DNA of 64,000 nucleotides from Chloroflexota bacterium. GTDB lineage: Bacteria > Chloroflexota > UBA11872. Positions 43,678 to 52,578 of the stretch are shown one piece after another (position 1 is the first letter of the stretch; every line of letters begins with the position of its first letter). Made by a program: the position numbers and the translations under genes. The stretch spans positions 1 through 64,000 of the forward strand of contig JAPOWQ010000053.1 in the NCBI GenBank assembly GCA_026707585.1, written 5' to 3'. The notes under the pieces are model-generated. The model was not told where the DNA came from and ran no database searches. It saw only the letters and a program-made list of their open reading frames with translations.

Positions 43678-44211
43678 CTACGACGCGTCCTCGTCGTCCT
43701 CGGCGGGCGCCCAGTTGAGGCCGTCGGGCGGGATCTGTTCGAGTTCGGCAAGGGAGTCCAGGTGGTCGATGAACAGGACGCCGTTCAGGTGGTCGATCTC
43801 GTGCTGGAGAGCCTGGGCCAGCAGGCCGCGGGCGTCGAGACGGGCTGGCCGGCCGTCGATTCCGGTATATGTCACCGTGGCGGTTCGCGCCCGCTCCACC
43901 ATGGCGCGGAAGCCGGGCAACGAGAGGCAACCTTCGGTCATTTGCTCGCGCTCGCCCAACCGGCGCACTTCGGGGTTGACCAGGACGTACGGTACGCCCG
44001 CCTGCGGGTCCTTCTCGTCGGGCGGGAGTTCAATCACGACCAGCCGCAGGAGTTCTCCGACCTGGGGCGCGGCCAGCCCGATGCCAAGATTGGCGTGCAT
44101 GGTGGCGAACATGTCGTCCACCAGCGCTTCGACGTCGGGCGTGACCCGGGGTATCGGTTCCGCGACCTCACGGAGCACGGGGTCGGGGAGTTCAAGAACT
44201 CGACGGTGCAT
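43678..44211 (-). CDS. def: Peptide deformylase
   Basis: The enzyme removes the N-formyl group from nascent proteins. In the 177-residue protein all three motifs are present in order: GIGLAAPQVG, EGCLSLPG and QHEIDHLNG. The metal ligands are the Cys of motif 2 and the two His of HEIDH. Length is normal, with a short acidic C-terminal tail (PAEDDEDAS). It converges on moaB with a 10-base gap. Confidence 0.96.
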   Translation of the reverse strand: MHRRVLELPDPVLREVAEPIPRVTPDVEALVDDMFATMHANLGIGLAAPQVGELLRLVVIELPPDEKDPQAGVPYVLVNPEVRRLGEREQMTEGCLSLPGFRAMVERARTATVTYTGIDGRPARLDARGLLAQALQHEIDHLNGVLFIDHLDSLAELEQIPPDGLNWAPAEDDEDAS

Positions 44212-44296
44212 GGCGCGATGCTAGCAGCGGGCCGCCAGGGCGCCGATCGGTCAAACCTGCGGGTGCTTGCGGCATTGCCGCACTTGCGGCGGCACG

Positions 44297-44875
44297 ATGG
44301 GTACTGCTAACGAGGTGCAGGTCGCAAAGTTGCCGGCGGCTATCCGGACGCGCCGCCTGACGCTGCGCCGCGTGCGCCTGGAGGACGCGGACGACGTCTT
44401 CAGTTTCGCCTGCGAGGACATCTGGATGCGGCTGCTGCCGGAAGCGCGCCAGCCATACCAGCGACATGACGCGGAGCGCTGGGTTGCCCGGCGCTTCCTG
44501 GCGAACTGGCGAACAGAGCCGACCTGGGCCCTTGAGATCGATGGGCGGATGGTGGGTTGGGTCGGGCTGAACATCGAGCCCGAGCACGCGCAGGCCGAAC
44601 TGAGCTACGCGATGCGACCGGACCTTCGAGGTCAGGGCCTGGCGACGGAGGCTGTGCGCGCGGTGGTGGACCGCGTGTTCCTGGACACGCAGCTGGGGCG
44701 CGTGTGGGCCCGCGTCGATCCGCCCAACGTCGCCTCTGTTCGGGTGCTGGAAAAGGGTGGCATGCAGCGGGAGGCAGTGCTGCGCCGCGCCTTTGTGCGC
44801 CAGGGCAACCTGATCGACCTGGCGGTCTACGGCATCCTGCGGCCCGACTGGACGCCGCGGACGCTGGACGCATGA
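44297..44875 (+). CDS. GNAT acetyltransferase (RimJ/RimL-like)
   Basis: The 192-residue GNAT-fold protein has IRTRRLTLRRVRLEDADDV at its start. The acetyl-CoA loop region is AMRPDLRGQGLATEAVRAVVD, and the C-terminal NVASVRVLEKGGMQREA is typical of RimJ/RimL-type N-acetyltransferases. The substrate is unknown. The start is ATG at 44297; a TTG 10 codons upstream is less likely. It overlaps a second, similar GNAT gene by 4 bases, so the pair looks like a tandem duplication. Confidence 0.84.
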   Translation: MGTANEVQVAKLPAAIRTRRLTLRRVRLEDADDVFSFACEDIWMRLLPEARQPYQRHDAERWVARRFLANWRTEPTWALEIDGRMVGWVGLNIEPEHAQAELSYAMRPDLRGQGLATEAVRAVVDRVFLDTQLGRVWARVDPPNVASVRVLEKGGMQREAVLRRAFVRQGNLIDLAVYGILRPDWTPRTLDA

Positions 44876-45432
44876 GCGGCCTGCCGCTGTTGCCGGAACG
44901 CATCGAGACGGAACGGCTGGTACTGCGGCGGTGGACGCTGGCGGATGCCGACGACGTGCTGGCCTTTGCCGCCGATCCGGAGTGGTCGCGGTTCCTGCCG
45001 GTGCCCGAGCCGTACGAGCGGCGCCACGCCGAGGAGTTTGTGGCCGCCCGGATGCTTGAGGACTGGTCGACTAGCCCGGATTGGGCGATTGAGATTGCCG
45101 GACGCGCGTCTGGGGAGATTGCGCTGCGACTCGATCACCAGCATCGAACGGGCGACTTTGGCTACGCGCTGGCCCGGCGGCACTGGGGGCGCGGCTATAT
45201 GACGGAAGCGGCGCGGACCGTCACTGAGGCGGCCTTCGCCACGCTGCCGGATCTGGCACGGGTTCAGGCGGGGGCGAATACCCGAAACACGGCTTCAATC
45301 CGAGTGCTGGAGAAGTTGGGCATGACCCACGAGGGCACGATTCGCCACGCGCCACGCGTAAACAAGCCCGACTCGCGCGAAGCCGGGGTGATTTACGCGG
45401 TCCTGCGGGAGGAGTGGGAGCAGCGCCGCTAG
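44872..45432 (+). CDS. GNAT acetyltransferase (RimJ/RimL-like), tandem paralogue
   Basis: The 186-residue protein is close in layout to the upstream GNAT: IETERLVLRRWTLADADDVL, ALARRHWGRGYMTEAARTV and NTASIRVLEKLGMTHEG. It is coupled through a 4-base overlap. Its stop overlaps the stop of the convergent ccdA gene in a shared CTAG. Confidence 0.84.
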   Translation: MSGLPLLPERIETERLVLRRWTLADADDVLAFAADPEWSRFLPVPEPYERRHAEEFVAARMLEDWSTSPDWAIEIAGRASGEIALRLDHQHRTGDFGYALARRHWGRGYMTEAARTVTEAAFATLPDLARVQAGANTRNTASIRVLEKLGMTHEGTIRHAPRVNKPDSREAGVIYAVLREEWEQRR

Positions 45433-46274
45433 AGGTTCAGTCCGGCGAAGAAGACCCAATAGTAGATGAGATAGCCGCCGGCGCCGACCAGGAACAGCGA
45501 ACTGGCGCGGTGAACGTGCGGGAGGGCGCCGCGCAGGAACCGGGCCACGGCGTCCCGAAAGATGGCCGCGCCGATGGTGACGGCGATTACGACCACGCCC
45601 ATGCCGAGGGCGAAGGCGAGGAACTGGCTGAAGGAGGCCAGGAAGCCGGACGCGCCCAGCGCCCCGCCGACGACGACCAGGAAGATCGGCAGGGTGCAGC
45701 TGAGCGACCCGACCGCGTATCCGAGTCCAAACACAAAGGCGTTGCCGAGGTTGCGCTGCGGCGTGACCTGGATGCGGCTGGCCGCCAGGACGCCAATGTA
45801 GCGGTGGGTGATGAGCAGGTAGGCGCCGAAGACCACCATGAGGACGCCAACCGACAGACCCAGGAAGGGGAACACCCGGCTGAGGAACGTCCCGCCGGCG
45901 GCAATCACCGCGCCAACCGCGGCAAAGATCAGGACGAAGCCGAGCGTGGCCATCAGCCCGACGGCCAGAGCCCGCGACACGCGTCGGAATCCGGACAGTT
46001 GGTCGTATCCGGCTTCCTGCGTTCCGAGTTGGTAGGCGACGTAGCCGGGCAGCATGAAGAAGCCGCAGGGATTGACGCTGGCCACGACGCCGGCGGCGGC
46101 GGCAAAGCCGATCGGCAAGGCCCCGGCGAAGTCCGACACGGCGGCCTCGGCGTTTGCCTGGACGGAGATAAGCGCACCGATCAGGACGGCTACCGCCAAT
46201 CCCGGCAGGCCGTAGCTAAGTGCCGCGCTGAGCCAGGGCCCGCGGGTCGACCGGGAACCCGGAACGACGCTCAT
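45429..46274 (-). CDS. ccdA: CcdA/DsbD-type thiol-disulfide transmembrane transporter
   Basis: The 281-residue protein has an N-terminal hydrophobic segment plus six spans. The reactive cysteines sit in SVNPCGFFMLPGY (span 1) and SLSCTLPIF (span 4), as in CcdA. It moves reducing power from cytoplasmic thioredoxin to outer thioredoxin-like proteins, here very probably the TlpA-like lipoprotein encoded 12 bases upstream. It supports reduction of apocytochrome c. Confidence 0.88.
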   Translation of the reverse strand: MSVVPGSRSTRGPWLSAALSYGLPGLAVAVLIGALISVQANAEAAVSDFAGALPIGFAAAAGVVASVNPCGFFMLPGYVAYQLGTQEAGYDQLSGFRRVSRALAVGLMATLGFVLIFAAVGAVIAAGGTFLSRVFPFLGLSVGVLMVVFGAYLLITHRYIGVLAASRIQVTPQRNLGNAFVFGLGYAVGSLSCTLPIFLVVVGGALGASGFLASFSQFLAFALGMGVVVIAVTIGAAIFRDAVARFLRGALPHVHRASSLFLVGAGGYLIYYWVFFAGLNL

Positions 46275-46286
46275 GGCGCGGTCACC

Positions 46287-46913
46287 TCAGCCTCCTGACG
46301 CCTGGACCAGCTCGTTCATGAATTCGGTGGTGGCAGCCTGGTCCAGGATGCCAGTCCATTGACGATGGATCTGGGACTGGGTCGTGATGAAGAGGGTGGA
46401 CGGCATACCCAGGACCTTGTAACGCTGCATGACGGTGGCGTCCGACGTGGTTCCCACGGGATAGGTTACGCCCAACTCCTCGGCCAGCGCCTCGCCCTCG
46501 GCGCGCGTGCCCAGGTTGATGAGCGGCCCGACGTCCAAACCCACCAGCAACACGCGGTCCCTGGCGGCCTGCCATGCGTGATCGAATTCCGGCATTTCCA
46601 CTCGGCAGGGAGGACACTGGGCAGCCCAAAAATTCAGGACCACTGGCTTGCCGGCGGCGAGGATCTGGCTGAACTGGACGGTCTGACCGCCAACCAGGTC
46701 GGCCCCCTGGTACGCCTCGAAGGCGAAGTCCGGCGCGGGCCGCGTTTCACCCGCAGGGAATCCGGAAACGTCGGTCGTGCCCGCCGCGGCCGGCGCCGGC
46801 GTGGTGGCAGAACCTGCCGCCTCGCCGCAGGCTGCGGTGACCGCGCCAAAGCCGATCGCCGCCAATACGCGACGACGCCCGAGCGCGCCTCTGGTGACGC
46901 GGCCTGCACGCAT
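46287..46913 (-). CDS. TlpA/ResA-like thioredoxin lipoprotein
   Basis: The 208-residue protein starts at ATG (MRAGRVTRGALG), preferred over a TTG 8 codons upstream. The twin-arginine region GRRRVLAAIGFG and lipobox VTAAC suggest Tat export and lipid anchoring. The thioredoxin fold has FWAAQCPPCRVEMPEF with a CPPC active site and the cis-Pro loop GMPSTLFI. It is the likely partner of CcdA in heme-protein maturation. Confidence 0.88.
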   Translation of the reverse strand: MRAGRVTRGALGRRRVLAAIGFGAVTAACGEAAGSATTPAPAAAGTTDVSGFPAGETRPAPDFAFEAYQGADLVGGQTVQFSQILAAGKPVVLNFWAAQCPPCRVEMPEFDHAWQAARDRVLLVGLDVGPLINLGTRAEGEALAEELGVTYPVGTTSDATVMQRYKVLGMPSTLFITTQSQIHRQWTGILDQAATTEFMNELVQASGG

Positions 46914-47078
46914 GCCTTTCCGCCCTTCTGACTTCAAGAGGTCCCTTACAGGAGCATTGTGCGTTCCGCCGCCGGGCCGCGGTAGTGAAATGAGCTACAG
47001 ACCACCAAACAATGGTCCGCGGCTATGCTCGAAACCGCGAACCAGGGAGCCGACCGATAGGCAAGGAGCTTGACGCCT

Positions 47079-47669
47079 GTGGATGCCACGCAGCCGCAGC
47101 GGCTGACGCCGCCGCAACTGGCGGCGGCGATCATCGGCGTGGCCGCGCTGGTGGCTTTGATTGTGGTCATTGGGCTGGTGCTGCGCGGGGGAACCGGACG
47201 CAGCGGGCCGGGGATCATCTCGATTGGCCGCGCGATTGACATCCGGCCGAGGCCGGCGCCCGACTTTGTGCTGACGACGTTTGACGACCAGCGGCTTCAG
47301 CTCTCGGATTACCGGGGCCGGATCGTGGTGCTTAACTTCTGGGCGACCTGGTGTCCGCCGTGCCGCCTGGAGGCGCCGGTGCTGCAACGGGCGGCCGAGC
47401 GCCTGGAGCCCGCCGGCGTGACCATCCTGGGCATTGACGTCTGGGACGAACCGGCGGCGGCCATCGAGTTTCTGAACGAGATGAGCGTGACGTACCCAAA
47501 CGCCGAGGACGCCACGCGGCTCATCCCGGTGGAGTTCGGCGTAACCGGGCTGCCGGAGACCTTCGTTATCGACCGCCGGGGCGTGCTCGTGCGCCGCTGG
47601 GCCGGTCCGCTCACGGACGCAGATCTCGATCAGCTGCTGGCGCCGGTGCTGGCGGCTGCTCCGGCCTAG
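47079..47669 (+). CDS. TlpA-like membrane-anchored thioredoxin
   Basis: The 196-residue protein has one N-terminal transmembrane anchor (about residues 17-36) and a periplasm-facing thioredoxin domain. FWATWCPPCRLEAPV holds the active site, and GLPETFVIDRRG the cis-Pro. The GTG at 47079 follows AAGGAG by 10 bases; a TTG at 47070 would be too close. It is divergent from the TlpA lipoprotein and may be a second CcdA client or a CcmG-like heme-pathway reductant. Confidence 0.88.
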   Translation: MDATQPQRLTPPQLAAAIIGVAALVALIVVIGLVLRGGTGRSGPGIISIGRAIDIRPRPAPDFVLTTFDDQRLQLSDYRGRIVVLNFWATWCPPCRLEAPVLQRAAERLEPAGVTILGIDVWDEPAAAIEFLNEMSVTYPNAEDATRLIPVEFGVTGLPETFVIDRRGVLVRRWAGPLTDADLDQLLAPVLAAAPA

Positions 47670-48010
47670 GCGTCGCGCGTGGGCCGCAGCGTAAACGAGG
47701 ATCGCCCACCCTCGGTCTGAACGGCCAGCGTGCGACCGGCCAGGGCGTCGGCCACCTCCGGCTCGGCCACCAGGATGACCCGGCCGTCGAAGACGACTTT
47801 CCGGTCGCCCTCCCAGACGTCGCTCACCGAGAGGCGCATGCGGTTGGACGTATCCAGGGATATTCGAATCGCGCGCCCAGCGTCGTCGCTCCCGTTTCCG
47901 TCCTGCAACGCCGTGTGAAGGGCGAGGGCGGCCTCGGGCGTGACTGTGAGCTCGCCGGCGGCGGTTGAGGGCTGGTCTGCCGATTCAGGCGTAGAGATCG
48001 CTGACCTCAA
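47666..48010 (-). CDS. HesB/IscA-like domain protein lacking cysteines
   Basis: The 114-residue protein starts at an assumed TTG; the start is uncertain. The fold pattern ELTVTPEAALALHTAL, GRAIRISLDTSNRMRLSVSD, KVVFDGRVILVAEPEVADAL and GGRSSFTLRP follows the HesB-like iron-sulfur scaffold domain. All the cluster-binding cysteines are missing, as in the 'adhesin'-like subgroup, so an iron-sulfur role is doubtful. The start region overlaps the Gfo/Idh stop. Confidence 0.55.
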   Translation of the reverse strand: MRSAISTPESADQPSTAAGELTVTPEAALALHTALQDGNGSDDAGRAIRISLDTSNRMRLSVSDVWEGDRKVVFDGRVILVAEPEVADALAGRTLAVQTEGGRSSFTLRPTRDA

Positions 48011-49055
48011 CCATGCGGCCGCCGTTCGCGGCTGAGCGGTAGGCGGCGTCCAGCAGTTCAACGGAACGATGCCCGAACGTGGCCGGCGAACCATTGGGCT
48101 CGCGGCCCAGGCAAACGTCCACCAGGTTGGCGGCTGTCGCGAAGCGGGGATAGGTATCGCCCGCAGGCAGCCGGTCGCGCTCGATGGACCCGTCGCGGCG
48201 GTGGATCTCCAGCGAGCCGGCGATCGCGTCCAGCAGCACGTAGCCGTGCTCGCCATAGGCGCGGACATCCAACTGGCCGGAATCGCCCACCGGCACGTTG
48301 CCGGTGCTGGAGACTACGCCCAAGGCGCCACCCTCGAAGTCCACTGTCATGGCGTTAACCAGGTCCACGGGCAAGTCGAACGAATTCATCAGCGCGCTGA
48401 CGCGCCGGGCGCGCAGGCCGGTGACGAAGAACATTAGGCCCGACGAATGGGTGATCTGGAGGTGTCCCTGGCCGCCGCCGGAGAGTTCCGGGCGCGCATA
48501 GACATCGCCGGGACCGGCGACGGTCCATTCGAAGACCGGCTGATAGGCGGCGTCGTTGCCGCGGTAGAACTCGACCACCATGGACGAGAACGTGCAGACG
48601 ACGTGCTGGAGGGCGCCAAGCTCGCCGGAAGCGATGACCTCGCGGGCCCGCATGGCGGTACGGGTGAAGTGCCAGGGGTAGCCGATGATGAGTTCCACTG
48701 CTTGCGCCTCGGCGCGTCGAGCCAAGTCGGCGGCGTGGCTGGCGGTCAGCACCATCGGCTTTTCCAGCATGACGTTGAGGCCCGCGTCGAGGCAGCGGGC
48801 TGCAAGGTCGTAGTGCGCCACGTGGGGCACGGCAATGACCACGCCGTCCAGCTCGGTTTCGGCAAGCATGGTTTCGACGTCCACGTAGGCGGCCGGGCCG
48901 GGGAAGGCCGTGGTGGCACGTTCGCAGGCCTCCTCGCTGCGGTCGCAAATCGCGGCCAGGTCGGCATGGGGGTTCTCGATTAGTCCCGGAATATGCGTGT
49001 AGGTGGACCACCAACCGGCGCCAATGACGCCGATGCGAGCCTGGCGAGTGGACAT
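47985..49055 (-). CDS. Gfo/Idh/MocA family oxidoreductase
   Basis: The 356-residue protein has a Rossmann motif, RIGVIGAGWWS, near residue 7. LEKPMVLTASHAADLARRA is near residue 97 with the signature EKP. The C-terminal substrate-binding domain follows. This is the third Gfo/Idh gene in the window, and the three are only distantly alike. It is monocistronic or co-transcribed with the HesB-like gene downstream. The substrate is unknown. Confidence 0.86.
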   Translation of the reverse strand: MSTRQARIGVIGAGWWSTYTHIPGLIENPHADLAAICDRSEEACERATTAFPGPAAYVDVETMLAETELDGVVIAVPHVAHYDLAARCLDAGLNVMLEKPMVLTASHAADLARRAEAQAVELIIGYPWHFTRTAMRAREVIASGELGALQHVVCTFSSMVVEFYRGNDAAYQPVFEWTVAGPGDVYARPELSGGGQGHLQITHSSGLMFFVTGLRARRVSALMNSFDLPVDLVNAMTVDFEGGALGVVSSTGNVPVGDSGQLDVRAYGEHGYVLLDAIAGSLEIHRRDGSIERDRLPAGDTYPRFATAANLVDVCLGREPNGSPATFGHRSVELLDAAYRSAANGGRMVEVSDLYA

Positions 49056-49128
49056 AGGATTTTTGAGCCGTCGGGTCAGCGCGGTGTCGATGGTACGCCG
49101 GACGGCCGCATCACGCCGACTGCGACGG

Positions 49129-50178
49129 TTACGGCCGGTACCCGGTCAACTCCACGTAGCCCAGGCCGGTCTCGCCGCCGTCGCCGCTCACACGTACGGC
49201 GCCTTCCCAATACACCACGCCCGTGCTGGCGCGGGTGTCGAGTTCCTGGTCGCGCAGGAGCGGTTCCAGGCGCAGGTGAAGCCCATGCCCAGGCGTCGTG
49301 ACCGTCCAGCCGGACGGATAGACGATTCCGGTGTGCGGACTGGTCCAGCGGCCGGTGGCTCGCACCTCCAGTTCGTCGGATCGCAGGTGCCTCGCCTCAC
49401 CGGCCGGGCCGACCAACGTGCCGTATTGCAGCACCGTGGCGCCGGACTCGTCGCGAACGACGGACGCGGTGAAGTCTCTCCCGTCATCAAGCTGCACGCT
49501 GTACCAGTCCCAGCCGCCCGAGGTGACGGAGATGAAATCGCCCCACTGGTGGTCGATCCAGGCGGTGCCGATCACCGGCCGCGGCAGCCCCTGGTCCAGC
49601 AGCACGCCGCGAACCTCGGCGCGCGTGTAGGAGTAGTAGTAGCTCCAGCCAAAGGGGGAGAAATCCAGGATGCCGGTCTCGTTGTGAATGGCGGCCGGCT
49701 TGGTCGGAATGAGTTCCACCTGGAGAGCCACGGTGTCCAGACCAGCGGAGATGGAAAAGCCTCCAGGCACCTCGCGCAGGGTCCAGCCGTCCACCGAGAG
49801 GTCGAGGCCGGCCGGCTGTGCTGGCTGCGTCGCGTATGGGTCGGCGACTTCTGTGCGCTCGCCGTAGCGGAATCGCTGGCGGCCGACGTCTGTCACGGCG
49901 AAGTGCGCGGCGTAGCCGGGCGGGGCGCCTCCGCGGATTGACTGGAACAGGGCGAACTCGAAGCCGAAGGGATCACCTTCGGCCGTCTGCAGATGGCCGC
50001 TGACGTACCACCACTCGGTCAGGTTGGCGTGCGGTGCGTCGTCGCGGGGCAGATCGATCGGGGGCAGCGACGCGGCATCGAAACGGCTGGACGGCGGCTC
50101 GGGCAGCGGTGGCGCGGCCTCTCCGCAGGCAGCAAGCAAAACCGCGGCCAGGACCAGGCACAGCGCGCGCCGAATCAC
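49129..50178 (-). CDS. AttH/CrtC-like lipocalin lipoprotein
   Basis: The 349-residue protein has signal-peptide lipobox LLAAC (Cys about residue 18). The domain carries LTEWWYVSGHLQT near residue 53 and WIDHQWGDF with GWDWYSVQLDDGR in the second half. These motifs are seen in AttH and carotenoid 1,2-hydratase-like proteins that bind hydrophobic ligands in paired lipocalin barrels. It overlaps the MMPL transporter by 4 bases, which suggests it receives or carries a lipid moved by that transporter. Confidence 0.82.
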   Translation of the reverse strand: MIRRALCLVLAAVLLAACGEAAPPLPEPPSSRFDAASLPPIDLPRDDAPHANLTEWWYVSGHLQTAEGDPFGFEFALFQSIRGGAPPGYAAHFAVTDVGRQRFRYGERTEVADPYATQPAQPAGLDLSVDGWTLREVPGGFSISAGLDTVALQVELIPTKPAAIHNETGILDFSPFGWSYYYSYTRAEVRGVLLDQGLPRPVIGTAWIDHQWGDFISVTSGGWDWYSVQLDDGRDFTASVVRDESGATVLQYGTLVGPAGEARHLRSDELEVRATGRWTSPHTGIVYPSGWTVTTPGHGLHLRLEPLLRDQELDTRASTGVVYWEGAVRVSGDGGETGLGYVELTGYRP

Positions 50179-52346
50179 GTGGCGCTCCTAAGCCGCGGCC
50201 AGCGCAGGGAGGGCGCCCACCAGTTCCAGCGACCCAGCAGGTGCATGGTGGCCGGCACCAGCAGCGCGCGCACGATGGCGGCGTCCACAAAGACGGCAAT
50301 GGCCGCGCCGAGACCCAGCGCCTTGATCAGCACGATGTCGGCGGTGACGAAAGCCAGGCACACGGCGATGACCACCAGGGCCGCGCTGGTGACCACGCGG
50401 CCGCTGCGTTCCATGCCAATGGCCACGCTCTCGGTGTTGGAGCGGCCTTCGTCGTGCGCTTCCTTGACGCGCGAGAGCAGAAAAACCTCGTAGTCCATGC
50501 TCAGTCCGAAGAGCATGGCGAAGAGAACGACGGGCAACAGGGAATCGATGTAGCCCAGCGGCTCGAAGCGCAGGACGTTCGAAAGCCAGCCGTCCTGGAA
50601 CACCAGCACCAGCGCGCCAAAGCTGGCCAGCAGGCTCAGCACGTTCAGCAGGACCGCTTTCAGGGGCAGCACGACCGACCGGAAGAGCACGGCCAGCACC
50701 ACGTAGGTGATCACGAGGATCAGCAGCACGGCCTTGGGAAAGTCGGTGTAGAGCCGGTCGACGAAGTCCTTGAGTCCGGCCGCACCGCCGCCGACGAGCA
50801 AGTCGAGCCCATTGGCGTCGCGGTAGGCGCGGATGGCTTCGACCAGGCCTTCGGCCTCGGGCGAGGTTGAGGGCACGCTGGGTTCCACCAGCATGAAGGC
50901 GGCGTTCTCGCGGGTGAAAGTCTCCGCCAGCGCCCTGGCCCAGGGGTCTCCAATCCCAGGTGCGTAGCGATAGAGCAGCTGGTACTGCTCAAGTGTGATT
51001 CGCGGGTCGAGGGCGGTGATGCCGCCGACGCTGGCAACGCGCGGATCGGCTTCCAGCGCGCGCGTGAGCGCGTGCTGCGCGGCCACGGCCTCGGGGGCCA
51101 GTGCACCGTCGGGGAAGCGCGCCACGAGGAACAGCGGCGTCTGGTGGCCTTCGCCGAATTCGTCCCTCAGAAACTCGTAGGCCACGCGGGACGGCGAGTC
51201 CGGCGTGAGCACCCTGGCGTCGGGCGCGTTGAGGCGGACGTGCAGGAATGGCAGGCCCAGCACCACGAGGAACAAAGAAACGCTGAGGAAAATTGGCAAC
51301 GGCCGCCGCATGACGGCACGAGCCAGCCTGGCCCACCCATTGCGTGGTCCGACCGATGGTCGCCACACGCGCCACCGGTTGACGCGCGGACCCAGGACGG
51401 CCAACACGGCGGGCACAAGGGTGGTGGCGGCCGAGACGGCAATCAGCACGACCAGCGCGCCGCCGGCGCCGATCGAGCGCAGCATCATGAACTCGAACAC
51501 CATCAGCGACGCCAGCCCCGTAAGGACCGCCGCGCCCGAAAACACCACCGCCTTTCCGGCCGTGGCAACGGTTCGAGGCACCGCGTCTTGGACGGACTGT
51601 CCCGCCGCCAGTTCCTCGCGAAAGCGGCTGACCAGGATCAGCGAGTAGTCGGCGCCGAGCCCCAGCCCCACCAGCGTCACCACATTGAGGGCGAAGATCG
51701 AGAAGCCGACTTGCTGGCCGAACAGCCACAGCAGTGCCAGGCCGATAACCACGCTGGCGCCACCCGCCAGCACCGGAATGCCGGCCGCGACGACAGATCC
51801 GAAGACCAGCACAAGCACGATCAGCGCGAACGGCAGACCCACGGTCTCCGCTCGCTGCAGGTCGGACTCGCTCAGCGTCTGGATGTCGGAGTAGTAGACG
51901 GGGGAGCCGGCGATGTGTACGTCGAGCTCCGACGACACCAGCCGCTCGCGAAGCTCGGGCACGATGCGGTGGGCCACGTCGGGGTGCAGATCGAAGAACA
52001 GGGTGGCGTAGGCCGTGTGGCCGCCAGGCGCGATCTGGGTTGGATTCTCCTGGTAGGTCGAAACCCGCATGACGTCCGGCAAGGCCGCCAATGGGGCCAG
52101 AACGCGAGCCGCCTCCGCCGCGAATGCCTCGTCCGAAACCAGCCACTCGTCGTGGTGAAAGGCGATCTGAATGGGCGAGCCGACGGCGCCGAAGTCCTGC
52201 TCGTAGCGCTCGAACGCTTCCTCGGCCTCGATGCCGTCGGCGGAAAACCCGCCCGCGCGCAGGATCGATCCGACCTGCGGCAGCGCCAGCAAGGAAAGCG
52301 ACGCGGCGAGCAGCCAGGCCGCAATGATCGGCCAGCGCCAGCGCAC
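50175..52346 (-). CDS. MMPL/RND-superfamily lipid transporter
   Basis: The protein is at least 723 residues, with 12 transmembrane spans in two halves. Typical loops are GLGLGADYSLILVSRFREEL and GLSMDYEVFLLSRVKEAHDE (the D-Y pairs carry the proton relay). It exports hydrophobic compounds across the membrane. The listed start is GTG, but the preceding in-frame codons (S-N-A-L-E-A-L-G-R-F-T) fit the family N-terminus and contain no ATG, GTG or TTG. Translation may therefore start at a CTG up to 27 bases upstream. It is coupled to the lipocalin gene. Confidence 0.88.
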   Translation of the reverse strand: MRWRWPIIAAWLLAASLSLLALPQVGSILRAGGFSADGIEAEEAFERYEQDFGAVGSPIQIAFHHDEWLVSDEAFAAEAARVLAPLAALPDVMRVSTYQENPTQIAPGGHTAYATLFFDLHPDVAHRIVPELRERLVSSELDVHIAGSPVYYSDIQTLSESDLQRAETVGLPFALIVLVLVFGSVVAAGIPVLAGGASVVIGLALLWLFGQQVGFSIFALNVVTLVGLGLGADYSLILVSRFREELAAGQSVQDAVPRTVATAGKAVVFSGAAVLTGLASLMVFEFMMLRSIGAGGALVVLIAVSAATTLVPAVLAVLGPRVNRWRVWRPSVGPRNGWARLARAVMRRPLPIFLSVSLFLVVLGLPFLHVRLNAPDARVLTPDSPSRVAYEFLRDEFGEGHQTPLFLVARFPDGALAPEAVAAQHALTRALEADPRVASVGGITALDPRITLEQYQLLYRYAPGIGDPWARALAETFTRENAAFMLVEPSVPSTSPEAEGLVEAIRAYRDANGLDLLVGGGAAGLKDFVDRLYTDFPKAVLLILVITYVVLAVLFRSVVLPLKAVLLNVLSLLASFGALVLVFQDGWLSNVLRFEPLGYIDSLLPVVLFAMLFGLSMDYEVFLLSRVKEAHDEGRSNTESVAIGMERSGRVVTSAALVVIAVCLAFVTADIVLIKALGLGAAIAVFVDAAIVRALLVPATMHLLGRWNWWAPSLRWPRLRSAT

Positions 52347-52578
52347 CGTGAACCGGCCCAGTGCCTCCAGCGCGTTACTCCCGCAGCGTCACGACCCTCT
52401 GCCTGGATTCTAGGCGGGCTCCAGCTTCCCTCTGACCTTCAACGTGAGTTCCGCTACCTTCGCAATTCGCGCGCAGGAATCGTCCTCGACGCGCATATGA
52501 CCGTAGAGGCTGCTACCGTTCGCGCGCTCAACGCAGTCGGCGCCCGAATGACGGCGGCGCCAGAGACGGAGACCGGGA

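Noticed and set aside
47666-48268. 200-residue frame including most of the Gfo/Idh C-terminal region
   Set aside because: Only the last 110 or so residues resemble a HesB-like domain; the first part is an out-of-frame reading of the Gfo/Idh gene.
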